A stretch of DNA of 64,000 nucleotides from Bacteroidetes bacterium UBA4414 (GTDB lineage: Bacteria > Bacteroidota > Bacteroidia > Chitinophagales > Chitinophagaceae): contig DGQM01000011.1 of assembly GCA_002389765.1 (NCBI GenBank), positions 11,472 to 75,471 on the forward strand, in the 5' to 3' direction. This document shows, one piece after another, positions 33,253 to 40,858 of the stretch (positions are counted from its first letter, which is position 1; each line of letters begins with the position of its first letter). Under the pieces are notes generated by a model. The model did not search any database and had not been told where the DNA came from. It saw only the letters and a list, made by a program, of their open reading frames with translations. The translations under genes were made by a program, and so were the position numbers.

Positions 33253-33801
33253 TTACAGTTGAGTAGCTGTGTAAACTACATCTGTAGTATAAGTACCAGC
33301 AGGGTAAGCAAAACCCGGAGTAGCTTCATACATTACGCTGAATGTTTGGTTGCCACCGTTATTACAGTTTGTCAACAGGTTAGCTGCAGTTGCAGAAAGA
33401 TCATTATAAGCTGATGCGCTGAACGGAGAAGCGATAGCACCACCTGTTGAGTTAGCACTCACTTTCAGTGCCAGTACACCCGCTACAGGCATTACAGGAG
33501 CTGGTGTTGTAGAACCTGTATAAGAGAAATTAGCGTTGTTAGTTTTTACAGTTACACCGAATTTTTTGTTAGAACGTACTTTCAGTTCTTGTGCAGATGA
33601 TGTAACACCGTTTGCATAATCGTTAACTGTGTTGAAAGCCAGGTTAACTGCTGCACCTGTTGCAGTACCAGATCCTGTGAAAGTCAACTCGATTGCGTTG
33701 CTCAGGTTCAGGTTAACTGTTTGTGTAGCTGTAGATGCAACTTGTGCTTTTGCTGCGATACCTACGAATGAAAGTGCTGCGATTGCGATGATTTTTTTCA
33801 T
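33253..33801 (-). CDS. Array member 10 (class II promoter), near-twin of member 8
   Basis: 182 residues. Signal peptide MKKIIAIAALSFVGIAAKAQ. From NLNLSNAIEL to the end it matches member 8 except 'TSSAQ' for 'TSAAQ'. The shared 268-bp identical tract covers the 3' half of both genes. The promoter belongs to the other class, so the organism can make practically the same protein under two controls. Confidence 0.86.
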   Translation of the reverse strand: MKKIIAIAALSFVGIAAKAQVASTATQTVNLNLSNAIELTFTGSGTATGAAVNLAFNTVNDYANGVTSSAQELKVRSNKKFGVTVKTNNANFSYTGSTTPAPVMPVAGVLALKVSANSTGGAIASPFSASAYNDLSATAANLLTNCNNGGNQTFSVMYEATPGFAYPAGTYTTDVVYTATQL

Positions 33802-33865
33802 AATTGTTTGTTTTTGTTTGTTTGAGATTTGTTTTAATTAGTTGTTTTTGTTGTTGATTGTGATG

Positions 33866-33949
33866 CAAATATGGGGGCATCAGCAGCCGATGTTCAAATT
33901 TTCGGGCTTTGTTAACGCCTGATTTGCAATCGGTTAACAAGCGATTAAC
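33866..33949 (-). promoter_or_regulatory. Class II array promoter of member 10
   Basis: -7 box CATATTTG (33866-33873, minus strand). TTAAC at 33912, 33934 and 33945: 38, 22 and 11 bp. TTTG lies 21 bp upstream of the box. Confidence 0.75.
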
Positions 33950-33977
33950 AACTGAAAATCAATAACTTACAAAACAA

Positions 33978-34016
33978 AACCCCTGCAAACCGCACCAGTG
34001 GCGTGTTGCAAGGGTT
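33978..34016 (-). terminator. Terminator after array member 11
   Basis: AACCCCTGCAA (33978-33988) pairs with TTGCAAGGGTT (34006-34016) with one mismatch around a 17-nt loop; T-containing tail on the minus strand. Confidence 0.6.
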
Positions 34017-34050
34017 GTAACAAACAATTATAAATCAACAACTATTATTA

Positions 34051-34578
34051 CTATGCCTGTGTGGCAGTATAGATTATCTCCATTGCGTAGGTACCCGCGG
34101 GGTATGTAAAGCCCGGTGTAGCCCTGTATTGTACACTAAAAGTATTGCTACCGCCCGGCGTAGCATTGTTAATCATGCTTTTGCTACCGGTAGAAAGCGT
34201 TGAAAAGTTTTGGTAGCCCGATGTGATGGTACCACCCGTGTTATTATTATACACCTTCAAACGCAGCACAGACAGCGGCATCTTAGGGTCTTTGCCCGCA
34301 CCTGCAAAGCTGAAGCGAGAAGCTCTTGCTTTAACACGCACATTAAATTTCTTAGTTGAACGAACTTGTAATTGCTGCTCTGCAGAAACAATACCGTTTG
34401 CATAATCATTAACGGTTACAAAATTCATTTGCGGATTGGCGCCAGTAAGAATAGTAAGCTCTATAGCATCGCTCATATTCAACTTTACGGCTTGTGTTGC
34501 AGCAGAGTTGGCGCTCTGGGCAAATGCCGCAGCCATCATCAGTGGCAGCATTACGGCGGTTAAAAGTATCTTTTTCAT
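34051..34578 (-). CDS. Array member 11: divergent outermost copy (class II promoter)
   Basis: 175 residues from the ATG at 34578, chosen for the signal peptide MKKILLTAVMLPLMMAAAFA; a frame to 34617 would translate the leader. It keeps 'SAATQAVKLNMSDAIELT', 'TVNDYANGIVSAEQQLQV', 'RATPGFTYPAGTYAMEIIY' and the TATQA end. The middle is rich in Arg/Lys ('VRVKARASRFSF'), giving a more basic protein than the others. First gene of the array in transcription direction. Confidence 0.84.
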   Translation of the reverse strand: MKKILLTAVMLPLMMAAAFAQSANSAATQAVKLNMSDAIELTILTGANPQMNFVTVNDYANGIVSAEQQLQVRSTKKFNVRVKARASRFSFAGAGKDPKMPLSVLRLKVYNNNTGGTITSGYQNFSTLSTGSKSMINNATPGGSNTFSVQYRATPGFTYPAGTYAMEIIYTATQA

Positions 34579-34606
34579 TTTTGGCGGTTTGTTTGTGTTT
34601 GTACGG

Positions 34607-34690
34607 CAAAGATGCAACCACCCTGCCCTTTAAGCCAAGAAAAAACAGTCGGTTAACTGCCCCTTAGCAACCGCTTAACGCACGGTTAAC
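34607..34690 (-). promoter_or_regulatory. Class II array promoter of member 11
   Basis: -7 box CATCTTTG (34607-34614, minus strand). TTAAC at 34653, 34675 and 34686: 38, 22 and 11 bp. CTTG lies 21 bp upstream of the box. I see nothing else in 34700-35000, an AT-rich stretch. Confidence 0.75.
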
Positions 34691-35000
34691 ATATTAAAAA
34701 CCGCCACAGTGGCTCATTTCAGCCATACCGCGTTGATTTACAATGGCTTTAATATCGGTTATTTTCAACCATTATTTTTCACTACCATATATCATGCGCT
34801 AAATGGCATTTTTTTAAATCAGACACTTATACATTAACAATATTTGCACATTAATAAGAATTACCCTATATTAGCTATCCTTTTCAACTCCCGGTTAAAC
34901 ATCACTATCGAAAACAACTCCCGCCACCATGTAGCAGTGTTTATATTTTACCCCACTCTATTGTAACGCACATAAACATTAACACTAAATCGTTTTAGAG

Positions 35001-35258
35001 ATGAGTGCACGGGAACGCGTTATTGCTATTTTGTGTAGCCCGCTGGGTCGCAAAGACCTGCTGGAAGCAGAACAAACAAACAATGTGATCATCCACCGCA
35101 AGATAGAATACAGTCCGCGGGAGGAAGGCAGGGACATGCTGAAGAAATTCCGCTGGATGCCTATGAAGCTGATGTTTATATTCTCCATCGGCGAGGCCAT
35201 CGTCATCAACACCCAAAAAGACTGGGACGAAGTAGGCAGACGCATACTGGCTATGTAA
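35001..35258 (+). CDS. Small hypothetical protein
   Basis: 85 residues, no signal peptide, basic-acidic mix (ARERVIAILCSPLGRKDLLE ... 'DMLKKFRWMPMKLMFIFSIG'). Family not recognised. It converges with the DUF559 gene only 5 bp beyond its stop. The opposite strand is also open here, so the call rests on composition and fit with the neighbour. Confidence 0.5.
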   Translation: MSARERVIAILCSPLGRKDLLEAEQTNNVIIHRKIEYSPREEGRDMLKKFRWMPMKLMFIFSIGEAIVINTQKDWDEVGRRILAM

Positions 35259-35263
35259 GTGTG

Positions 35264-35629
35264 TTAAGCATGCAGAAGGTGTACAATCGCATCTACAACC
35301 GCTTCCTGCTGTTCAAACACCAATTTATTTTCAAACCGCAAAACGGTATAGCCAAGAGATTTTAATTGTTCATCGCGCTCGTAGTCGTGCTGATTAGCGA
35401 TGGGATTATTATGCACTTCGCCATCCAGTTCTACTATCAGCTTGGCAGATGGGCAGTAGAAATCGACAATATAATTTTCTATACTATGCTGTCTGCGAAA
35501 CTTGTATCCTTCCAGCTTACTGTTTTGTAATAGCTTCCACATAGCAGCCTCAGCAGGTGTAAGATTACTACGCAATTCCCTGCGGCGTTCTTTCAGATAG
35601 CTAACGTTTTTTATCTGCCCTTTGCGCAT
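35264..35629 (-). CDS. DUF559 endonuclease-like protein
   Basis: 121 residues. 'LTPAEAAMWKLLQNSKLEGY', 'KFRRQHSIENYIVDFYCPSA', 'LIVELDGEVH' and 'DEQLKSLGYTVLRFEN' are the hallmark blocks of DUF559, a Vsr-like PD-(D/E)xK nuclease domain; the D of 'VDFYCP' and the E-x-D of 'VELDGE' would be catalytic. Full domain length. Such genes are common single-gene accessories in Bacteroidetes, and their substrate is usually unknown. It starts ~30 bp before the MITE-like element. Confidence 0.88.
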   Translation of the reverse strand: MRKGQIKNVSYLKERRRELRSNLTPAEAAMWKLLQNSKLEGYKFRRQHSIENYIVDFYCPSAKLIVELDGEVHNNPIANQHDYERDEQLKSLGYTVLRFENKLVFEQQEAVVDAIVHLLHA

Positions 35630-35658
35630 GAAATGAAATTACATAAAACAGACTAAAA

Positions 35659-35804
35659 AGCTCTCCTCCTGTTTTTAGGAGGAGTACCCGAGTGAAACGA
35701 GGGGGAGGTGGTAAATACTCTACGCGAGTGTAACCACCCCGATTGGCAACGACATGCTTCGCATCTCTCCGCCAATATCCCCTCCTAATAACAGGAGGGG
35801 AGCT
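35659..35804. mobile_element. MITE-like element, complete copy
   Basis: ~146 bp with imperfect 26-bp terminal inverted repeats (35659-35684 and 35779-35804), each itself a hairpin (CTCCTCCT...AGGAGGAG; CCCCTCCT...AGGAGGGG). The interior has an ATTGGC/GCCAAT-type inverted repeat. There is no coding sequence. A second, partial copy in opposite orientation lies at 36774-36857. Confidence 0.65.
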
Positions 35805-35907
35805 GTAGGCGTTATTACTTAATAAAACGTCTGGATGCTATGGTATCTCCAATTATTTAATAATCTACGGCACTAATATGTATTTTTATTAATAATCATG
35901 ATATCAC

Positions 35908-36729
35908 ATGGAAGAACGCATAGTAGCCTTTATTGATATTTTGGGGTTTTCTGAAATGATACTAGAGAACGAGAAAAATCCAACGGATATACCATTAGCG
36001 CTGAAAGGAACGTTAGAAAGTGCATTTGAAGTATTAAAACCTAATGACAATGATAGGCTTGATGGAAACGAAACATTATTACAATGGAAAAAGCAATTAC
36101 AGTATCGAACTTTTTCAGATTGCATTTGCATCTCTATACCAACTGAAGTAAATATTAAAGAAATATCATTTTTGCAATCATGTAAATTGTTTTTTAAGTA
36201 CTTATGTAATTTTCAAACTAATTTATTAGAGTATGGACATAATTATCTTATAAGAGGTGGAGTTAGTATAGGCACTTATTATGCTACATCAGAAATGCTA
36301 TTTTCAAAAGCATTAGTTGATGCATACAACTTAGAATCAAAACATGCTAAAGTATCAAGAATATTAGTACATCAGAATTTAATTGACAAAATTGATTCTG
36401 AAGTACATAGTATTGGCTATAGATTGTCAGAATACCCATTAATGACTCAATTTGAGGATAAGTTATATTTTCTCAATTTTTTGAATACTTTTTTAACTGA
36501 TGCAGTGTCAATAGACGAATTCATGAGAAATGAATTCGGAAATGATAATAATTTAGAAGGCAATTCTCTAAAATTAAAAGATTTTAGAATTAAGAAATAC
36601 ATTCAGTTAATTGATAATAAATTAGGAGCCCACGCTGAATATACACAAGAAGTTATCAATAAATATCATTGGCTTAGGCGTTTTCTACTAAGTGAAAGTG
36701 AAAAAGGAAGAAGCACTCCATACTTCTAG
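35908..36729 (+). CDS. Class III cyclase-like protein (standalone)
   Basis: 273 residues. 'VAFIDILGFS' with D10, 'RTFSDCICIS' with D71 and 'IRGGVSIG' (116-122) match the layout of class III nucleotidyl cyclase catalytic domains, with the two metal-binding aspartates in place. There is no membrane segment or sensor domain. Related small cyclase-like proteins occur in Bacteroidetes and some cyclases act in phage defence (Pycsar), but no effector gene lies beside this one. It is visibly more AT-rich than its neighbours and flanked by inverted copies of a MITE-like element, which suggests transfer. Enzymatic activity is inference. Confidence 0.6.
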   Translation: MEERIVAFIDILGFSEMILENEKNPTDIPLALKGTLESAFEVLKPNDNDRLDGNETLLQWKKQLQYRTFSDCICISIPTEVNIKEISFLQSCKLFFKYLCNFQTNLLEYGHNYLIRGGVSIGTYYATSEMLFSKALVDAYNLESKHAKVSRILVHQNLIDKIDSEVHSIGYRLSEYPLMTQFEDKLYFLNFLNTFLTDAVSIDEFMRNEFGNDNNLEGNSLKLKDFRIKKYIQLIDNKLGAHAEYTQEVINKYHWLRRFLLSESEKGRSTPYF

Positions 36730-36773
36730 CGCAGATTGTTTTTTACGTAAACATCAATAACCCCTCCTGAGAA

Positions 36774-36857
36774 AGCTCCCCTCCTGTTTTTAGGAGGGGA
36801 TATTGACGAAAGCTGCGCAGCAGGCTTTTGTCAATCGGGGTGGTTATACTCGCGCAG
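36774..36857. mobile_element. MITE-like element, partial inverted copy
   Basis: The 26-bp end (36774-36799) and interior match the reverse complement of the element at 35659-35804. The internal inverted repeat reads ATTGAC/GTCAAT here and ATTGGC/GCCAAT there, a paired change. The far end is missing. Confidence 0.6.
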
Positions 36858-36928
36858 GGCTTTTATAATATATACACAAATAAAAAACACCTATCTAATC
36901 AACTAATCAACCAATCAACTGTTATCAT

Positions 36929-36936
36929 TAGATTTG
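36929..36936 (+). promoter_or_regulatory. -7 box of uvrA
   Basis: TAGATTTG, an exact consensus match, ends 11 bp before the ATG at 36948. The leader should be only a few bases long. Confidence 0.55.
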
Positions 36937-36947
36937 CTACCTCCGTT

Positions 36948-39764
36948 ATGGCAAAGAAAGCAACAGCAATCAGCAACGATTTATATACTACAGAAAACCT
37001 GCACCGCGATGATGACAGCATCTTCATCAAAGGGGCGCGCATGCACAACCTAAAGAATGTAGATGTGGCCATCCCACGCAATAAGCTGGTGGTGGTAACG
37101 GGCGTGAGTGGTAGCGGCAAGAGCAGCCTTACTATGGATACGCTTTTTGCCGAGGGGCAGCGCCGCTATGCAGAAAGCCTGAGTGCATATGCGCGCCAGT
37201 TCTTGATGCGTATGGATAAGCCCGATGTAGATTATATACGCGGCATTTGCCCTGCCATAGCCATAGAGCAGAAAGTAACTACCCGCACACCACGCAGCAC
37301 CGTTGGTAGCATGACGGAGATATACGACTACCTGCGCCTGCTCTTTGCACGCGTGGGCAAAACATACTCGCCCGTTACGGGCAATGAGGTGAAGAAAGAC
37401 AGCGTGAGCGATGTGGTAGATTATGTAAGCAAGCTGGCACATGGCGCGAAGGTGCAAATCATTGTACCACTTGTAACCCGCTATGGCCGCAGCGTGAATG
37501 AGGAGCTGAACATCTTGCTGCAAAAAGGCTTTAGCCGTGTACATGCTAAAGTAGAAGACAAACCTATACGTATAGAAGATGTGCTGAGTGGTGATGCACA
37601 ACTGCCGAAGAAAGATATTTTTCTGTTGATAGACCGTATCGTTACCAAAGATTTTGACGAGGACGATCTGCACCGCCTTGCCGATAGTGTACAGACAGCT
37701 TTTTACGAAAGTGAGGGAGAATGTACACTGGAGATTGACGGCAAGAAGATGATGCACTTCAACAATCGCTTTGAGGCTGATGGTATTGTGTTTGAAGAAC
37801 CATCGCCCAATATGTTTTCGTTCAACAATCCGTATGGTGCATGTCCGCAATGCGAGGGCTTTGGGCAGGTGTTGGGTTTGGACGAAGACCTGGTGATACC
37901 TGATAAAAGACTGAGTGTATATGAGGGTGCTGTAGCACCGTGGAAGGGCGAGAAGATGAGCGAATGGCAGCAGTCGTTCATGCGCAATGCGGTGAAGTAT
38001 GATTTCCCTATCCACAAACCCATCATGGACCTGAACGAAAGCGAACTGGAACTACTCTGGGAAGGCAATAGCAAAGTAAACGGCATCCGCGATTTCTTTG
38101 GCATGGTAGAGCAGAACCTGTACAAAGTGCAGTACCGTGTTATGCAGGCTCGCTATCGCGGGCGCACTACATGCCCAAGCTGCCGCGGTATGCGCCTGCG
38201 CAAAGAAGCATTTTATGTAAAGATTGCCGATCATCATATAGGCAACCTGATGCTGATGCCATCGGCAGACCTTGCACAGTGGTTCGATAAACTGAAACTG
38301 AACGACAACGATACGCAGATAGCCAAGCGCATACTGTTAGAAATCAACCAACGTCTGAAGACACTGCTGGATGTAGGCCTCGGCTACCTGACGCTGAACC
38401 GCCTTGCCAATACACTAAGTGGTGGTGAAAGCCAGCGTATACAGCTTACCAAGTTTCTGGGCAGCAACCTTACAGACTCACTCTACATTCTGGATGAGCC
38501 AAGTATAGGCCTGCACAGCCGCGATACGGAGCGGCTGATAAACGTACTGAAAAACCTGCGCGACCTCGGCAATACCGTAGTAGTGGTAGAGCACGATGAG
38601 ATGATGATGCGCGAGGCAGACTATATTATAGATATGGGCCCGCTTGCCAGCCACTTGGGTGGCGAGGTAGTGGCTGCAGGTCCGTACAAAGAGCTTATCA
38701 AAAACAAGATGAGCCTTACGGGGCAATACCTGAGCGGCGCTATGACCATAGACCCGCCTGCATCTCACCGCCAACCAAAAGGCAGCATACTATTGCAAGG
38801 TTGCCGACAACACAATTTGAAAGATGTGGATGCTGAATTTCCGCTGAATGTGATGTGTGTGGTAACGGGTGTGAGTGGTAGTGGTAAAACAACATTGGTA
38901 AAATCGACCCTGTACCCTGCGCTGATGAAGCATTTTGGCGAGGGTGTAGAACGCCCGGGTGTACATAAGTTTTTGGGTGGAGACCTGAACCGCATTGCGC
39001 ATGTAGAGATGATAGACCAGAACCCGATTGGCAAATCATCGCGCAGCAATCCTGTTACTTATATCAAAGCATGGGATGAAGTGCGCAAACTGTTTGCCAA
39101 ACAACAGCTATCAAAAATGCGTGGTTTTGCAGAAAAACATTTCTCTTTCAATACAGATGGTGGACGTTGTGATACTTGTAAGGGCGAGGGTGAAGTAGTT
39201 GTAGAAATGCAGTTCCTTGCAGATGTACACCTGCTGTGCGAAAGCTGCAAGGGCAGGCGCTTTAAAGACGAAGTATTAGAAGTAACCTACCGCACTAAGA
39301 GTGTGTTTGACATCTTAGAGATGAGTGTTGACGAAGCCATCGAGTTCTTCAAAGACGAAAAGAAAATAGCATCGGCATTGCAACCGCTTAGCGATGTGGG
39401 CCTCGGTTATGTAAAGCTTGGGCAAAGCAGCGATACCCTGAGTGGTGGCGAGGCGCAGCGTGTAAAGCTGGCATCATTCCTCGGCAAGGGTGCAGCCAAA
39501 GAAAAAGTATTGTTCATATTCGATGAACCTACTACGGGTTTGCATTTTCACGATATCAAAAAACTATTGGCATCATTCAATGCCCTGCTAGACCAGGGGC
39601 ATAGCATCGTGGTGATAGAACACAATACGGATGTTATAAAATGTGCGGACTGGGTGCTTGATATGGGCCCTGAAGGCGGTGTAGGCGGTGGCAAACTCCT
39701 CTATGCAGGCCCGCCGGAAGGATTGAAGAAAGTGAAGGAGAGTTATACAGGGAAGTATATGTAA
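36948..39764 (+). CDS. uvrA: Excinuclease ABC subunit A
   Basis: 938 residues from the ATG at 36948; a frame 120 bp longer runs into the MITE-like element and adds nothing conserved. Two ABC modules: Walker A 'GVSGSGKSS' at 52-60 and 'GVSGSGKTTL' in the second half, signatures 'LSGGESQRIQL' and 'LSGGEAQRVKL'. Zinc modules 'CPQCEGFG...CPSCRG' and 'CDTCKGEG...CESCKG'. It is the damage-recognition ATPase of nucleotide excision repair, working with UvrB and UvrC, neither of which is nearby. Full length for the family. Confidence 0.97.
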   Translation: MAKKATAISNDLYTTENLHRDDDSIFIKGARMHNLKNVDVAIPRNKLVVVTGVSGSGKSSLTMDTLFAEGQRRYAESLSAYARQFLMRMDKPDVDYIRGICPAIAIEQKVTTRTPRSTVGSMTEIYDYLRLLFARVGKTYSPVTGNEVKKDSVSDVVDYVSKLAHGAKVQIIVPLVTRYGRSVNEELNILLQKGFSRVHAKVEDKPIRIEDVLSGDAQLPKKDIFLLIDRIVTKDFDEDDLHRLADSVQTAFYESEGECTLEIDGKKMMHFNNRFEADGIVFEEPSPNMFSFNNPYGACPQCEGFGQVLGLDEDLVIPDKRLSVYEGAVAPWKGEKMSEWQQSFMRNAVKYDFPIHKPIMDLNESELELLWEGNSKVNGIRDFFGMVEQNLYKVQYRVMQARYRGRTTCPSCRGMRLRKEAFYVKIADHHIGNLMLMPSADLAQWFDKLKLNDNDTQIAKRILLEINQRLKTLLDVGLGYLTLNRLANTLSGGESQRIQLTKFLGSNLTDSLYILDEPSIGLHSRDTERLINVLKNLRDLGNTVVVVEHDEMMMREADYIIDMGPLASHLGGEVVAAGPYKELIKNKMSLTGQYLSGAMTIDPPASHRQPKGSILLQGCRQHNLKDVDAEFPLNVMCVVTGVSGSGKTTLVKSTLYPALMKHFGEGVERPGVHKFLGGDLNRIAHVEMIDQNPIGKSSRSNPVTYIKAWDEVRKLFAKQQLSKMRGFAEKHFSFNTDGGRCDTCKGEGEVVVEMQFLADVHLLCESCKGRRFKDEVLEVTYRTKSVFDILEMSVDEAIEFFKDEKKIASALQPLSDVGLGYVKLGQSSDTLSGGEAQRVKLASFLGKGAAKEKVLFIFDEPTTGLHFHDIKKLLASFNALLDQGHSIVVIEHNTDVIKCADWVLDMGPEGGVGGGKLLYAGPPEGLKKVKESYTGKYM

Positions 39765-39767
39765 TCG

Positions 39768-39864
39768 CGTCATTGCGAGGCACGAAGCAATCTAATCCAA
39801 ACTCTCAGCAGTACAATACTGTATTTTGATTAGATTGCTTCGTCGTTTCCTCCTCGCAATGACG
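39768..39864. mobile_element. 97-bp repeat with 13-bp terminal inverted repeats, left copy
   Basis: CGTCATTGCGAGG (39768-39780) and CCTCGCAATGACG (39852-39864) are perfect inverted ends. The interior carries CGAAGCAATCTAAT and its inverse. It begins 3 bp after the uvrA stop. A second copy lies at 40202-40297. Confidence 0.75.
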
Positions 39865-39897
39865 GAATAAAACGTAAGACAATAAAAGCAACATGCC

Positions 39898-40191
39898 ATG
39901 AACAAAGGCGGCAATGTATATATTATAGCATCTGTAAACAGGCGTACATTATATGTAGGCGTTACATCCAACCTTGCAAAACGTACATGGGAACATCGAA
40001 CAAAAGTTTACCCTGATAGCTATACTGCTAAATACAATTGCGTTCAATTAGTTTATTACAGTCATTTTGGGAATATCATAGACGCAATTGCAGAAGAGAA
40101 AAGAATAAAAGGGGGTAGTCGGCAAGACAAAGAAGATTTGATTAACTCAATGAACTACAATTGGGATGATTTATATGACAACATATATTAA
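39898..40191 (+). CDS. GIY-YIG nuclease, small single-domain type
   Basis: 97 residues, about the size of the isolated GIY-YIG domain (UPF0213-like). The motif pair reads 'VYIIASVNRRTLYVGVTS' (V-Y-I ... Y-V-G). The catalytic Arg is in 'KRTWEHR' and the metal-binding Glu in 'AEEKRIKG'. Predicted endonuclease acting on branched or specific DNA. The gene sits alone between two copies of a ~97-bp inverted-repeat element, an arrangement that suggests mobility as a cassette or mobilisation of the repeats by the enzyme. Confidence 0.9.
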   Translation: MNKGGNVYIIASVNRRTLYVGVTSNLAKRTWEHRTKVYPDSYTAKYNCVQLVYYSHFGNIIDAIAEEKRIKGGSRQDKEDLINSMNYNWDDLYDNIY

Positions 40192-40201
40192 CAACCCTAA
40201 C

Positions 40202-40297
40202 CGTCATTGTTAGGAACGAAATAATCTAATCCAAACTCATTGGATGACTATACTGTATTTTGACTAGATTGCTTCGTCGTACCTCCTCGCAATGACG
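40202..40297. mobile_element. ~97-bp repeat, right copy
   Basis: Same orientation and interior as 39768-39864 ('ATAATCTAATCCAAACTC', 'TGACTAGATTGCTTCGTCGT'). The left inverted end is degenerate (CGTCATTGTTAGG); the right end CCTCGCAATGACG is intact. Confidence 0.75.
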
Positions 40298-40316
40298 AGG
40301 GTAAAAACATTAACGC

Positions 40317-40676
40317 ATGCACAAAGTAAACATCGCTGAAAAGCTGGCATTATTTACAGAACACTGGAGCCCCAAGATTGTGGGCGAGCTTAACGGACAG
40401 CATGTAAAGCTGGCAAAGTTCAAAGGTGAGTTTGTATGGCACAAACACGATGAAGAAGATGAAATGTTCTTTGTAGTAAAGGGCAGCTTCCGTATGGAGT
40501 ACAGAGACAAAACCATTGTACTGAACGAAGGCGAATTTCTGATAGTACCGCGCGGCACAGAGCACCGCCCGGTGGCAGACGAAGAAGTAAGCATTATGCT
40601 TTTTGAACCCGCCACCACCCTCAACACCGGCGATGCAGACAGCGAACTAACCAAACACAAACTTGATTGGATATAG
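40317..40676 (+). CDS. Cupin-domain protein
   Basis: 119 residues forming one small beta-barrel (cupin_2). The metal-binding motif 'EFVWHKHDEEDEMFFVVKG' supplies two His and a Glu, and the second cupin motif 'PRGTEHRPV' the last His. Such single-domain cupins bind a metal and a small molecule; substrate unknown. It starts 19 bp after the repeat element and has no operon partner. Confidence 0.92.
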   Translation: MHKVNIAEKLALFTEHWSPKIVGELNGQHVKLAKFKGEFVWHKHDEEDEMFFVVKGSFRMEYRDKTIVLNEGEFLIVPRGTEHRPVADEEVSIMLFEPATTLNTGDADSELTKHKLDWI

Positions 40677-40858
40677 CTCTTCGTGATTAAATTTTATTTA
40701 ATGCGTACCATTTTATTGGTAAAAAGATATATAGTATATTGCAGCCACAAAGCGGGTATGCCCCACCGGCTTTCATAACAAAACCCTCCATGTTGCATGT
40801 TTTGGTCGAGAGAGATAAATGATCGAGACTATCATTTACAAAACAAACAACATCAATT

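Noticed and set aside
26027..34690. Regularly repeated DNA suggestive of a CRISPR-like or satellite array
   Set aside because: Units are ~0.6-1 kb and each contains a complete signal-peptide-bearing gene; there are no short direct repeats with unique spacers and no cas genes.
34985..35245. Minus-strand frame opposite the 85-residue gene
   Set aside because: Ser/Met-rich composition and no start context. The plus-strand frame ends neatly before the convergent DUF559 gene. Neither is certain.
35908..36729. Complete Pycsar or other cyclic-nucleotide defence operon
   Set aside because: The cyclase-like gene has no adjacent effector with a TIR, membrane or nuclease domain; neighbours are a DUF559 gene and uvrA.
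36828..36947. 40-residue N-terminal extension of UvrA
   Set aside because: It translates the end of the MITE-like element and the promoter; conserved UvrA sequence begins after the ATG at 36948.
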